The notes: a model not told the origin generated them from the letters alone. 64,000 bases of DNA from Phoebastria nigripes (GCA_035582835.1 JAYKAV010002776.1:546325-610324); one strand, 5' to 3'. Positions 35,291 through 49,069 are shown, counted from the first letter of the stretch. Made by a program: numbers and translations.

Positions 35291-38200
35291 GTGTGTCACA
35301 GCTGCTGGTCTGTGCAGCTGTCTCTGTTTTTTTTTTTGCCTACCCCATCTCATGTTTATAAACGGCTTATCATTTTATGTGGCAGATCAGGGAGATGAAG
35401 AGTAAGAAATACTATTCTGATTTCTGCAACATATTGATCACGAAACCCTCAACAACCAAATACCTGAGCTATTTGTTAGTAAGTAAATAGTAAATACCAC
35501 CACATTCTTACTCAGACAGACTTTTACTCTTGGCCTTTAGATTTTCCTTTGTTTTCTTTTTGTTCTCCAGGCACATATGCTCAGGGATTTATTGCCTGCC
35601 AAAGGCTTTAGAAGGCCTCACTCCTTGTGAACTCCAGTAAGCACCGCTCTTCCCCCTGTAGAGATGATTTACAGGAAATGCATAAAAGCGTACAATCAGT
35701 TTCCCTACTTATTCGCGGGGTTCAACAGATGTCAAATCAGATGTGGGGTGATGTGACCTTTTAGTGATGGACCCTTATGGGAGCTGCCACCACCCTCCGG
35801 GTACAATGAATATATCCCCCTGGGGCATGGGGGGGCACTGGTTTTAGTCATGGGTGCCTTCCGGCAGACTGAAGCAGGTGTTATCACCCTCTGATTCCTT
35901 CAGTTTTCTCTCATTTCATTCAGCAGTTGTTAGTCAAATTCCCTTCTCATCATCTAAAGCTGAAGATAACAGCTTGAGACCAAAAGAAATGACTGATGTA
36001 AAGCCCATCCCGACCACTCCAAATCTCACACACTGTGGCAGGTAGAAGATTGGCACTGGTTTGTAAGAGCCTTGCTCCATAATTGTTAGTCCTCATGCTG
36101 CCCACCCATCTTGTGTTCATGTCATCTTCCTTTTCCCCTTCCATTCCATGGGCAGACAGACCTCAGTTGCTGAGTGTTGCTTCAGTGTAAAATAACACGT
36201 GGTGCTTGTGGTGTGGGAAGGAAGCTGGCTGTGAGAGATAAAGGTTGAGGTTAAGAGCAGACCGACTGTTACGCTCCTGAGGCTTTGCTGCTCTTTGTAT
36301 AACCTTGGTGTGGCTGAGTGATACAAATCAGCACTACCTTTTCTGATAAAATCCATCTACCAGAGGCAAGCAGCAGCCATAGCTCCACATCTTTTTGTAG
36401 TTTATTACAGCCCTGGTGTTCCAAAGGGTCTGGATGGGTCAAAGGTTAGTTTTCCATTATATTACTGAAAGAGAGCAACAAAGTTTGGTTGGGGCTCAGA
36501 GACTTAGGAAAGAAACTGAAGGAAAAAATGTATCAGAGGAGCTGCAAGAAACAAAAGCTTTCGGGGAAATTCCAAGATTGCCAAAGAAAAGAACAGTCAC
36601 TGAGAATGTTTGTGCAAAACCACCATCTTCTTCTTCCTTCCCACTAGGACTAGTGCAACTCACTTTGAAAGAGAAAGAAAGAATCAAGAGGGTAAGAAGC
36701 ATTTCACCCAGCTGTCCCACTCTGCAAAGCCCCACTGCTTTACCTCACCCAAACCAGCAGGCAGGCAGAAATGCAAAATCATGCCATTTGTGACCTACAG
36801 AAACAAAGCTCAATGTTTGCATGGGTGGGGGAGAGATACAGTCAAGCTTATCACCAACTGGAAAAAATGCAGAGTAGAAATGTTCTGGTTGCTTTATCTT
36901 CCCCGCCCCCCCACCTTCATGCAAGCCTTAATTATTTTTCTTCCCAGGAAATGCAAATCCTAAATGAAGCCCAGCTTCATTGCACATAATCATAGAGACC
37001 AAGACTGATGGTTTTGAAGGCTAGAGACTGATAGAGACTGAAACTAATGGTTCTGGAAGATGCTGCACCAAAATCAATCTTTAACTCTTTAGTGGAAAAC
37101 AATAATTAAAAATAAGACAGGAAGCATTGAAAAACCAGAGAAGATCTGAGCTGCTCTCCTCAAAGTGGTCCTTAATCCATCTTAAGGAAAATCTTCTACC
37201 TGATCTTCTGAAGTTTTATGCAGTAAGGAAAATTCTTACATTCCTGAGGGCTATAGAATAAGCAAGTGTGGATTTACCAGGCAGATCTATGGCAGCTGCA
37301 GTCTCTCCCTTTGCAGTGTCCAGAACCGAACAAACATTGTCCTTGGACAACCTTGTCCAACCACTCTGTCATCTGATTCAGACTCAAGCTGTCTGCTCAA
37401 AGGGAAGAAGTACTGTGAGCATCTGCATAATTGAAACCTGGGACAAGCATAATGTTAAATAAGGCTGAAACTGCTAAAAAATTTCACAAAGAAGGGAAAC
37501 AAAAATCTGCTCTTTCTGTGAGGACAGCTCTATCCTGAACATAGCTCTAGCTCTGTCACATAATCCTGACATAAGGAAGTTACTCCCTCTAAGAAAATTT
37601 GGTGGAACCAGAATGGAATTGGCATGTAGAAACCCTCTGTCATTCAAAATACACAATTTGCATATTTTAGATACTGATTTTATTAAAGCAAAGCTAAAGC
37701 ATTTGCTTTAAGCAATAAATAAAGCTAATGATGCTTTTTCCCTTAAGGTCTTATTACATCAAGAAAAGCTGAAAGTATTTTTCTGTACTGGTTTAGCTTC
37801 AAAAGTATTACTGATCCTATGAAATACTTTACAGATCATATGCAGCTCTGAAGAGGATTGGATTATTTATTGGCAAAATATCTAGTAGTCTAAATATTCC
37901 AACAACTGCAGTTGAAATCAAGAGAGCTCAGGACCTATGAAAATCAAGTCTTAAGTGCGTAAGAGGAGAACAAACTGTTTCCCTTTCACACTGTAGAAAC
38001 TGTAAACAGAGTCAGAGTTTGAATTAAACAAAATTATGCTTCAATTAATGTAATAAAAAATATGTTTTGACCTAAAGTTGAATTGAGAAATTGATGGACT
38101 AAAACATATGTTAGTCTGAAAGTGATGAAACTGTGTTTTGAGCTTTCAGCCTTCCTTTCATTTTTCTCTTTCTCCATTGCTCCAATTTTTTTTTGGTCTG

Positions 38201-41087
38201 TCAGTTTTGTCAACTAATACAAACAACCAGATAACAAAATAACCAAATAAATCTGAACCATATTTCACAAAATGAGTTCTTAAGAGTTCTAACTTAGCAA
38301 AATTAGGTTATGAGGGGTTAAAAGAAGCTGCTGACTGCTGAAAATACAGTATAGATGCAGAACAACCAGAGCGACTATCTTGCCAGTGAATTTAAGAGAA
38401 CAAATGAAGGGACAGAGTGAAGTGTGCAGAATAATTTTCAAATTAAAAAAAAAAAATCAAAACAGATGGTTTTGAAGAGTTATAGAGTGTCTACTGGAGA
38501 AATGATGCTTCCTCTTGCTCTCAGTGAAGGCCTATAAAGCTACGCAGTTATGGTCCTTACCCGAGGCCTTCTATAATCTTGGTAACAACAGCTGAAAGGA
38601 AAACTACAGGAGCCAGCTCAGAGACTGCCAAGGCAGTCATAGGCAGGAGGGATACCAGCAGCTTGGCATTTTCAAAAAGTTCTCTCTGAAAAAATAGTAA
38701 GAAATTATTGATTGAAATGTAATCAAACGTAACTAACAGCCTCCTGTAGGACAGATTTTGTTCTTCAAGACACTGATCATGTCCACATTTTAAAGATTGC
38801 TTTCCATTTTCCATTTTCCAATCTGCACCCGCATGATACAGTTTAATACAAGTTATACCCATGTTCACAGGGGGTGTTTTTTCTAGCTTTAAGGGCAATT
38901 TTGTACCTACTTGACTTGCAAAGGGCTGTGTTAAATCCAACCAATCAATGCTTTCTCCACTGAGAGGCACGGAAAAAGTCTTTCTGACTACAAGAGTCTC
39001 TCAGCTTCCTAAGCACTTGAAAGTCACTAGTCCTGAACACTTTCTGAGTTCATTTGCATAAAATTAAAATGCACCCCTTTCCGTCTGTTTCTTGCCTCAC
39101 ACATTAGATTATTTTCATACTGCATATTAGACCACTAATAAGGTACAAATTTCAGAGAGCATGATCTAGTCTAATAAGCACACAAAGTTTAAGAGGACTG
39201 AAAACCCCTGGTTTCCCTGATCATCTTCATTGGCTCTGTATTTTAGTGCAATGAAAATTAATGATAATGTGTGATTTTTCTTCTCAGAACTTAAATTTTT
39301 ATCTGCAGAAGTTAATAATACTCACTTTGGATAGGTCATAAGGAAAAAATCAGTCTCAGTAAGTGTTCAGCTACAAACAGGTTGAGACGAATCATCAGAC
39401 CTCTGGAAAACATCTGGAAGCAAATTGTGAGTTGTAGTCAAAGTTGAATAAAGTAAATGAGGAAGAACTGGTGGAATAGTTTGTTTCTGAATGTTTGGTT
39501 TCCAGGATGGATTTTCACAGTAACAGGCATGATAAGGATCTCTTCCTTGCTCAGGACAGGCTATTTTTCACATTTACATGGCCAGGAGATGGAGTCCCCC
39601 AAGTCCAATCTTAAGTACATGCACAGTATTTCCAAAGGGACAGAATTCAATGCAGACCTCAAATTTAAGTGAGCTAGTGATTTTTTTTTTTGTGTGGATG
39701 CAGAATGGTAAGACATATCTTGGAGTTTAGGATATGCTGATTTGTCCACAAAAAAAAAATAATTCATTAAGCCCTCCATGGAAAATCTGTGACAGTGTGT
39801 GAACTGGGACATTTTACTAGAAACAAGCAGGATCAGCCATATATTTTGCCTAGACTGCCACCAAGAGAAAAGGATAACTGTATTGTAGTTTTCAGGAGAA
39901 AAGACATGAACAGCACAGCAGTATTCTGTCCAGTAAACTTCATGATTTTATTAATATTTTTAGAACTTTGAAAATAGCCAACAGACAGAATAACCAGCAG
40001 GAAGAGAGAGAAGTTAGATCAAAATGAAGGGAATATGGATGTGTTAATATTGGAACTAGTCATGTTGCTAATCTCTGTGCACACTTGAAATGAAAATGTA
40101 TTTCATGGCAGGAAAAAAAACACAGTTATGAGCTTTAGAAAAATTCCGAAGTGTGTGCTGTTAAGAGAGTTAACGTAATGAGGGGAGTTACAAGACAAAC
40201 TGAAGTTGCCTGCTGAATGACTGTGCAAAACAGAAACAATCTGTATAGAATCAGTTACTTCAAAAGGAAGTATTATGAAGTTTTCATCTCAGATTAAGTA
40301 TTTTCAAAAGTAAGCTGTGCTGAAAGTGTTACAAACTCCATTCTAAAGCAATTTGGAGAACAGAAATCTGGATAGAAGACTCCCCATAGTAACAGCAGCA
40401 GGTAAAATACTCAATTTATTTTTGGTAGAACTGCATTTTCATTCGCCATAGAGTAAGATCAATTGAACTGTGACAGAGAAAGAAGACACTTAGGAGCTAG
40501 TGCTGAAAGACAAAGAGATAAAGCATTTATCCACTCTGCTGAATAAGATATTTGTCTGTAATCCACATCCAGGCAAGATCACCTAAAGATTCTACATACA
40601 ACTTTGCTGCTTTAGTAAAACCAAGCCAAATTCCTAGGGATATTTGTCTAATGTTCTGATGACATTGTCTTTAAATCTACATTTACTCTCTGTAGGACTT
40701 TCAGCACTCTTGCAATATAGCTCTTAATATTCTCCATCTTTCAGGAACACTGAAGAACAGATTTCAAGAATCTGACTGCTTTTCTCAGTTTGGTTGGAGT
40801 TGTGGGAATAATTGACTTTTACCGTCTGAATCAAAAAAAGGAAAAGGAGATTATTTTAGTACCCAAACATAACAAAAAACCTTCTCAAATTTCAAATCTT
40901 TTTGCCTATTGTATCTCTCTTGTCTCTTTTGCTCGTGGAACATCCTGTTCTTAAGCCATTCCTAGTTCTATTCCATGCCCCACAGCACCCCCAAGGAATG
41001 GTGTTTCCTACTTAGAGCAGTTCATCGTGCTCCTCCTTTTATATGCAGAAGGCACCTCTATTCTCTGAATTGTTATGGTACAGTCCT

Positions 41088-41152
41088 TTCTCTGCAACCA
41101 TGAGAGCGAGAAATATTTTTTCTTGTTTAATATGAAAAACATCCAAATCACA
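41088..41152 (+). repeat. Copy 1 of a diverged direct repeat flanking the URE candidate
   Basis: The segment from TCTCTGCAACCATGAGAG through AATATTTTTTCTTGTTTAAT to ATGAAAAACA resembles the segment at 41958-42007, with small gaps. Both are in the same orientation. Probably two fragments of an old interspersed repeat. Confidence 0.5.
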
Positions 41153-41548
41153 AGATATACATATAAATCTCCACCCTGAAAACACCCGTTTCTTCCACGT
41201 TGCCAAGGAAATGAGTATGTAGTTAATCATGATGAACAAAACACAGTCCTCTCCACCTTCTCTATTTCTATCTTTCAGTCTGTCAGCCCTCCAGACAAGA
41301 AGCTTCTTACTGCATTTCTGTACAAATTTTGGGGATGAAACAAAATAATTAAGAAAAAGTGTTCACATTCTGGGTAAGAGCATCCTACTATAGGGGATTT
41401 AAGCTGCAATGACTGAGAAACACAGGACATGTTGGTGACTGAGTTAGGCTATAGGCCTGAGAAACTGAAGCCAGGAATTGCACAGGCACCCAAAGGTCAG
41501 CAGATTTCTCATCTCTTTCTCTGTGTACCCTGCAGTGTTCTGTTAACA

Positions 41549-41700
41549 TTTTGCAATAGGTTCAGCAGCTAAGTTTTTGGGGTGGGTGTAAGAGCGCACC
41601 GCTTCCTGTGGTGGCCGTTGTGCTTCCTGTTTTCTCAAGGCCGATGGAGACGAGCTGGCGGGGCTGCTGATTTTGAAACAGGGGCAGCTGCATGATTGTC
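41549..41700. promoter_or_regulatory. Candidate PU.1 upstream regulatory element (URE)
   Basis: A short GC- and CpG-containing island in AT-rich DNA, about 15.8 kb upstream of the SPI1 ATG. Visible motifs are an ETS/RUNX composite GCTTCCTGTGGT (41601-41612), a MYB-like CCGTTG (41615-41620), a second ETS site CTTCCTGT (41623-41630), an E-box CAGCTG (41685-41690), and a C/EBP-like TTGCAATA (about 41551). In mammals the SPI1 URE, about 14 kb (mouse) or 17 kb (human) upstream, is bound by RUNX1 and by PU.1 itself and is essential for normal PU.1 levels. Distance, orientation and motif content agree. That it is the orthologous element is inferred; I could not align it. Confidence 0.6.
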
Positions 41701-41957
41701 TTGTGAGAGCTCAGAATGAATCACCATCCCATCCTTATAGAAAAATCCCAGATCTTTCCAGAGTTGGAACTCCAGCTCTGGTGGCGTTGGGCTACCTGCT
41801 CGTGCATTGAGAAGAGGGTGGGGAATGCCCAGAATGCCAAACAGTCAAAAATCAAGAGCCAGACCACAACAGATCATGACATTAGTTCAAAAGTCATACA
41901 ACTTCTGGAAAAGATTTTTTCTGTTCACTTAATTTCCATTCTTTGAGATACATCCCA

Positions 41958-42007
41958 TTCTCTGCAATAAGTGCAAGAGATATTTTCTTTTTCAATATGA
42001 AAAACAC
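41958..42007 (+). repeat. Copy 2 of a diverged direct repeat flanking the URE candidate
   Basis: Reads TCTCTGCAATAAGTGCAAG, then AGATATTTTCTTTTTCAATA and TGAAAAACA, matching 41088-41152 in order with a few differences. The copies lie about 0.85 kb apart on either side of the motif cluster at 41.6 kb. Confidence 0.5.
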
Positions 42008-42433
42008 AAAGTATCATGAGACTTTTAATAAAACCACAAGTCAGTAACAGTAGATGGACAGGAAGGTTACTGAAACATAGAACTACCTTTACACAGACTT
42101 TTGACCAATAAACAGTCAAACCATTGGAGGGTTCAAGGATACACTAAATTCAGTTTGTTGGTAAAAGAAGGGAACTTTTTGGTAAAAGACAGGAAAGGAA
42201 GGGAAAAGAAATGGACAAAAAAAAATCCTCTGAGCTAGGATAAAAGATGCAGAATAAATCTATCCTGTTACACCTTTATCCGGTTATTATTATTAAAACT
42301 TCCGTATCAATATGAGACATTCTCCATACCTATTCACAAATAACTACAATACAACCAGGATTACAGAAGATGCTTNCCTGAGCAGGACACTCTCAAAACT
42401 GAAATGAATATTTGAAGCACCTGCTTGCAAGAA

Positions 42434-42460
42434 CAAAAAAAAAAACACACACACACACAA
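42434..42460 (+). repeat. A-run and (CA)n microsatellite
   Basis: About 11 A followed by eight CA units. Simple sequence, likely length-variable. Confidence 0.9.
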
Positions 42461-43435
42461 AAAGCAGTTAAATTCATACTGTACTTTGAGCTCCAGACTC
42501 ACATCGGCCCCTAGATTGTCTAGAAATTTGAGGCTAACACCTGTTAGCTAACATATGCTTATAAATATGCTTGAGAAATCTTGCATAGACAAGGCATTGT
42601 GCATTTTACCATGCACTAAGCTCACTGAATTAAATATTAGGCTTTCCTCTANGCTTGAAGTTATCCGTCACAGCACTAGATGTTTTTGGCAAACTAACAT
42701 CATTTTTTTTTAACCTGTTTCAGTTCAGATCCAAGCTCCCCAGCCTGCTCCAGACAGTTTCACAATTAAAGCTTTAATTCATTGCTGTTGTCTTCAGTGC
42801 CATGCCCAAAAGCAGCCCAGGTCTACATTTTGGAAACAAGACCTACAAAAANTGAAAAGGAGACAGTGAGAAAATAAGAGTCTAGAAAATCTCTCTTAAG
42901 GCTGAAAGGAGCAGTGGTAAAAGGAAGGACTGGTGGGACCATCCTGGGGAGATATGTGTGGTCACTCCTGACATTTGGAGCCAGCCCAGAGAGGAACAGA
43001 GACCACTATTTAAACCAAATAGCTCTGTTACTCCTTGATCTTATTGTAAGTCTCATGCCTCAAAGTGATCGTATGTTCAACCCAACCGACTGTCAAACAT
43101 TTACATTGTGCTGGATGCATTTAACACACATACTAGAGAATGCTTTTATATTCCGTTACCTGTATGCTAACACCTCTGTTTTTAACCATGTATTTGAACC
43201 ACATGCTACATTGTCTAAAATACTCCCAAATATTTGCACATCATTTTCCACTTCCTGGACCTTCACACCCTCTTACTCTTGCCCGGTCCCCCATAATCTT
43301 AGACTGTGTTTTACATAAATATTCAATATTGATGAATGTCCCTTTGCTTTCTGAATTCTTGTCATGGGCCTGTCCTGAGTTTTCACAGAGAAGTGAATAC
43401 GAAAGAGCTTGAGTTCCTCTCCCCATGCTGTGTTT

Positions 43436-43462
43436 GTTTCACTTTCTCCTCTTTTCACTCAC
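43436..43462 (-). promoter_or_regulatory. Possible ETS/IRF-type composite site
   Basis: On the minus strand, GAAAAGAGGAGAAAGTGA combines a GAGGA ETS core with GAAA half-sites, as in PU.1/IRF (EICE or ISRE-like) elements. It lies 14 kb upstream of SPI1. A single short match of this kind occurs often by chance. Confidence 0.3.
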
Positions 43463-46400
43463 TGATTTAATCTGAAGCTCTCTGAGCTCAAGTGTAGTGT
43501 TCCTGAGTTCCCAGTTCATAGGATGAAGACATTGGCACTGCTGGAGGATGCAAGAAATGAGGACACGCCGTTAGATATCTTCCTGATCTGGCTCAGTGAC
43601 TCTACCTTCCAGTGTCCGTTTCTTTACTCACATTCTTTTCTGAAAATCTCATCAACCCTACACAGGGTTTTGCATATAAAACACTAGAATAAAAAAGGGC
43701 ACATCCCAGTTTCCCTACCACACCACTGAGCAAAACTCTTCTGAGAATCAGTCTATGGTGCATTATAAGATAACATTTATTTTTCCTTCCTGGCTTTAAA
43801 AGCAGAATGACTGCAGTCCCCAATCACATACATCTTTGACGGTCTGGCATGCAGCTCAGTTTGCAGCAATATGGAGCTAGCATGGTTCTCNTGGAGCAAT
43901 TCCTTATAACCTCAACTGAGGTGTTCACAAACTGGAGCAGCCGTGTAGAGAGGTGCAGACAGGTCTTAGAACTTGAGAGGAAATGCAATGCTAAAAGATG
44001 TGGAGGGTGGTAAAATGGACATGGATGGTGATAAAAAAAGACAAAATCTAGGGATATGACATCTGTGTCCACCATTTTGGATGACATGATGAATGATACT
44101 AACTTTCCCAAAATGTCCAACAGTGTTTTCTGGAACCGAACTAACACAGAGGATCAAATCACATCACTTTGCAGTTCCTGATGTACAACAGCAGCTCCAA
44201 AACTTCTGCATTGAGGAAGCAGGCCTTCGCAGACCTGTGTGATAAACCTGCCCAGTCCTTTGGAACCACATACCATACTGACCAGAAAGGCAGGCTGCTA
44301 TCTGGAAACTGGCTACCCAAGACTGCTACAAGTCCATGGCTAACCATCAAGTCAACTATCAGACTGCTAGGTGGGGGTGGGGGGGTTGCAGTGTTGTTAT
44401 GAAAGTTGTTTATCCACTGATTATCAGCAGCAAGAACGTACATGAAATAACAGCAGGCTTTTACAGAAAGAGCCTCTAAATTGCATTATGGTAACAGATG
44501 ATGCACATGGTTTGTGCCCCAGCAGAAGCTCATGAATAAGTTAACTAAAACCAATCCTACCCCTCTCTTCTTCAAGGCTTGATAAACACAGACTGATCAA
44601 CACCAATGTGGACAGCACTAGCAAAGTGCNGAATGTGGGAGTTCTAGGGAAATCATGCATATGCAATGTTGGGCAATCTGGAACCTTATTCTTTCCCATA
44701 GACATAATCATCATCAGAGTCCACTCCAGACACTGCTAGTCTGCAGCCTTGTCCTTTCACATAACATTGGTGTTTTCACTTCAGATGGTCAGGTGGTATG
44801 GGCATGAACACAAGCTTGAGCTTGTAGCTATCAGTTAGATAAATCTTAAGTCTGTTAAAGAGGAAAAGTTGCGGTGGCAGAATTTCCCAGAATTTAACAA
44901 ATTCATATCGCTGCATAAAAGAACATATTTGTGAGAAGTTTCAGGGCTGGGCTGGATGACAATTCAAAAAGTAGTTAGGAATTCAGGGCCCAATTCTCAT
45001 TTTCCGGGTAACCTCTTTTCTCTGCTCAGGACCAAGACCATATGTGTATATCAAACCTACAAGTTTTTTAATTTGGATAAAATGGTACAGAATATGGAAG
45101 AAGAACAAGAGCTTTTGTTCTTATGTAAGAGGCCCGTAAAAAGATACTACTACTTTTAAAAAGAAAAGTCCTTTTCTTCACCTTNTTTTTACTCTTGCTC
45201 TTCAGGTTCCTTTCCTAATCAAACTGGGAGAACAACTAATATGCTCTCAACACTGTAATAAGAAACCAGTTAAAAAAAAATAAAAACCTTCCTAGTCTGG
45301 GTGAAACCTGTTCGAATCCCTTCTATATAGACGCTTCTATATATGAGCACAAGCATATGCTGGAGACAGATACAACCAAAGCCACTGCAAAATATGAAAG
45401 GAGTAGTAAAGCTCAGCAACAAACTGTTCCAAGGTATGTTTTCTGATTGTTTTATGAACAGTTTTATATGTAATTTGAAGAAGCTGGACCCAGGGGAAAA
45501 ATGACTAAAGAAATACTTTGCGGAAATTCCTTGCGTTTCCCGTCCAGTCAAACACAATAAACACGCTCCCCTGAAATATTTAGACAAAATCTAAAGATAA
45601 GTCATCTATGGATTTATCAATATCCAGAGAAGGAGAGGCTCTGTTGTAAGAAAGAAAGAAAATTCCTCACCTGTGCAAGGCTGGTGAACGTAGATCATAC
45701 TTGTGGTGCACATGTATGTGTGAGAGGCCTTACATTTTTTGTCCAATAATTGGTACTGAACAGGATGTGTGCTCTTTATCCTTACACAGCTGGAAGAAAA
45801 ATAAAGAAAAGTAGTACCTTGTCCTAATAGCCATATGTTCCACAACAAATCCAACATCTCATTGGTAAAAGGCATATAACAAATGTGAAGGAAGAAAGTG
45901 GCTTGGGGATCCATGCGCACAAAAATAGAAGAACCAGAAACTGCAGAAGTACATAATCTCTTTAAAACTGCTTCAGATGTTTTGTTCATATTGATTCCAA
46001 GTGGATTCCCTAATGAAAAATAAGCAGTTTCTGACTGCTAGGAAGATGACCACTGGAGTCCTCACTACAGATTCTAGAAGAGGTCTCCCCCAAATCTAAC
46101 ATCTAATCTGTCAGTCAGGTCACAGAGTAATGTAATGCAAATGCAATACATCTAAGACAGGTTGAGAAAACAGTTTTAGCCTCAGTGGAGTGTGCTAAAA
46201 TGCTAAAATAAGAGGAAGGTCCTGCTGGCTGACAGGATTTGTGAGAAAATTGTCCTAGGATTGAGACAAATTCTCTGGGGGAGCTTTTTTTTGGTGTGCT
46301 ATAAACTGTCACAAAGCATGTCTATCCTGAATAATATATTATTGTGCAGAGATCTTCAAACTGATGTCTGGGGGAGGTATGTGACATACAGTGGCATGAC

Positions 46401-49069
46401 CAGACCCATGGCTGAGCTGAAGTTTCTTCTTAGTGCCTTACTATGTAGGTATACCAGTTTGTCTGGAGGATCTTGAAGATGCTGCTGCACTCTGGGGTGT
46501 GGATAATCCTGCTGTGGCCTTCTAAATTATTTAGTGTTATTTTGAGAATAGAAGGCCCTCAATGTCTAAAGTGTGTGTTTAGCATCATAACACATAGGAA
46601 TAAAGCTTAGGGGAAAATCCCTGAGAGATTTAAACTCACTAACATTTAAATTAGCAGCTATTTTAGTTACTCTTGTATGAGGCTTTATTGTCACAAGATC
46701 ACCCTGTAAGGAGGATCTGCCAAGAGAGCTTATTTTCAGACAACTCGCCTTTTCTGAAGTGATAGCAACAATAAATAGTTTTTGATGAAAAGGTGGTGAA
46801 TAAACAGAGTATCACAGATTTGACAAAATTTGACTCATCAGATCTTTGGGTTTCCAAAATGGAGGTGGTTCTCTATAGGAAAATAAACATGAATCAGAAT
46901 TAAGAAGAATATAATGCCTTTTAAACTTACGAGGACTACAGGCTAACATATCTAGTTTCAAAAGTTAAGTTTTGATTGTTTCAAGAATGTAAAGAATAAA
47001 GATTTTGAAAATTAATCTGGGATGGATTAAGACTTTACTTGAAAAAAACCACTGAAAATGGTTTACATTTAATTTTGTTGAAACAGCATGATAATGACTT
47101 CCTGATTTGGCTTATTTTTTATATTTCAGTCAAGTATCTTTCATCAGTGATGTTCCCAACACCAAGCCAGATGTAGTCCTTTGGGGTCAAGGTGAAAAAT
47201 TTGTCCTTGTTTCTTTGAAAACATATCTAGACCATTTGGTGATGACTGACCATGAAGGTGTTGAGGATCTGTTCATTACTCTTTTCTCAGGAATCATGGT
47301 TTTATGAGTAACTACAATAGCTGCATCCGGNTTTGATCTTTCTAAGAACTGATTGGATCAGGAGAATAAACAGAAAAATATTTAGGAAACTTTCTTTTCA
47401 TGATAGCAGAAAGGCAGCTAGGAGTGATCCCAGGCTTGTGCACATTGCAAAAGAACTAAGTGTATTTGTTGGATGGAAAGGGAGCTACACAGTGTCTCTC
47501 TCCAAGCCTACNCATACTGGCCATAAAGAAAAGCCTCGTCTTTTCTGACCTCCTGCAAAATGGGAATGGAAAGAAATGGGGAATGTTCTCTGAAGGAGAT
47601 TCTGAGGAAGAATACATATCCATTAGGCCATCCTTTCATCGTCAAGAGGTAACTTGTGAAAGGAAGTAATTTCAGCGTTGTCTCCCTTGAAGGTTTGATG
47701 TTAATGTTTCAGCAAGAAAAAAAAAGGAGCACTGCAGATCCCACTACCAACTCATAGCTGTTTNCTAAGTATTAAGGGCTCTGGCACCAGAGCTGAAAAC
47801 ACCTTGGTATATACTGATATCTTAGGCACTACAAGCAAATGTGCTAATTGGTTTGGTGCCAAAAAGTCAATGATAAAGGGAAAGAAATCATTATTATAAA
47901 GTTTGGGTGCCTAAACAACCCTTTGCAACTACACTCAGCATTCTAGCTGCTGGGAAGTCATGGGATTCACGTGTTCTGTTACTGCCTTTTGCCTCCCACT
48001 TACAGAGGAGAGTTGGCTAGCGTTGTGACCCATACTGCAGCAATATAGGTTGATTGCAGATTAATCATGTCCTCAGTTTATCCTCAAGGATCATGCTCAA
48101 TTCTTCTAGGGCATGCCAATGGCAGCCCTCTTCCTAGGGCTAGCACAGCTACTGAAACAGATTATGACGTCTTTGTATGGTTTTCATTTTGATTCTTTGT
48201 GTTCAGATACAGAGCAATGAACATGCAGAGAGACTCTGCCAGGTCTTTCTTTCAGGGAGCTAACTATACAGTGTAACACAAAATGCAGTTAACCTGCAGA
48301 GCCCTTAAGGTCTTTCCCTCTGCAATGTTTTCTTCTTCCTGAAGTCTTCTGACTAGCTCTACAAAAAGTTAATCCCATCTCAACTAAAATACACAGAACC
48401 AAAGCTGTGATCCCAGAATGACACAAAATAAAGGAGACTGTAAGCCAACTAATTTTAATCATCAGCCTTTCTCACATTATTCTTCTGCTTTCTGGGTTTA
48501 GCTTTCTAGTTACACTCTCCCTTTTGGTGCAGCGTATCTTCCATCACCTGGCTTAGCAGTTGTAATAAGACCCAAGATATAACCTCACAGGAGGCTTGCC
48601 TTCTGGCTAGAGAACCTCTGATCAGCTAGACTTCCTTCCCAAAGTGAAAGGAGTCAGTCTGTGCCCCAATCCCCAATTGAGCTCTTCAAGAGCACCTTCC
48701 CATAGTCCCAGTACAAGACAATGCAGTCAATAGTGCCCTAGATGATTTCCTGCTACTGGTGGTTTGAGGATGAGAAGCAGTCTTTCACTTTTCATAGGAC
48801 AAGAATAATAATCAAGTGAAATCCACAGCCTGAAGTGGATGGGAACATCAGGAAACAGTCTCAGGAGAACAGCTCAGCATATCGTGCAAAGGAGGGGTAA
48901 AATGGCAAAAGCTGTTCTAGTAAACTTCTATTTACTGGCATGCTATTGAGCAATAGTTTTGGTAACATGGTGTATATTCATACTTCCATACATACACAGA
49001 TTCTCACATGTATGCACAAAAACATAAAGAAGTCCCTTAGAACTGGGACATGATTTGCAGGTGGTGTTC

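Noticed and set aside
36416..36793. 125-codon plus-strand ORF
   Set aside because: Lys/Glu-rich low-complexity translation of purine-rich DNA; no homologue recognised.
36985..37060. Possible reverse CR1 end (AATCATAGAGACC...)
   Set aside because: Only a few bases resemble the CR1 terminus and nothing next to it continues the match.
42914..43318. 134-codon plus-strand ORF
   Set aside because: No domain, no codon or motif signal, no splice-framed partner exons. Consistent with chance.
45606..45989. 127-codon minus-strand ORF
   Set aside because: I recognise no family and see no supporting signals; likely chance.
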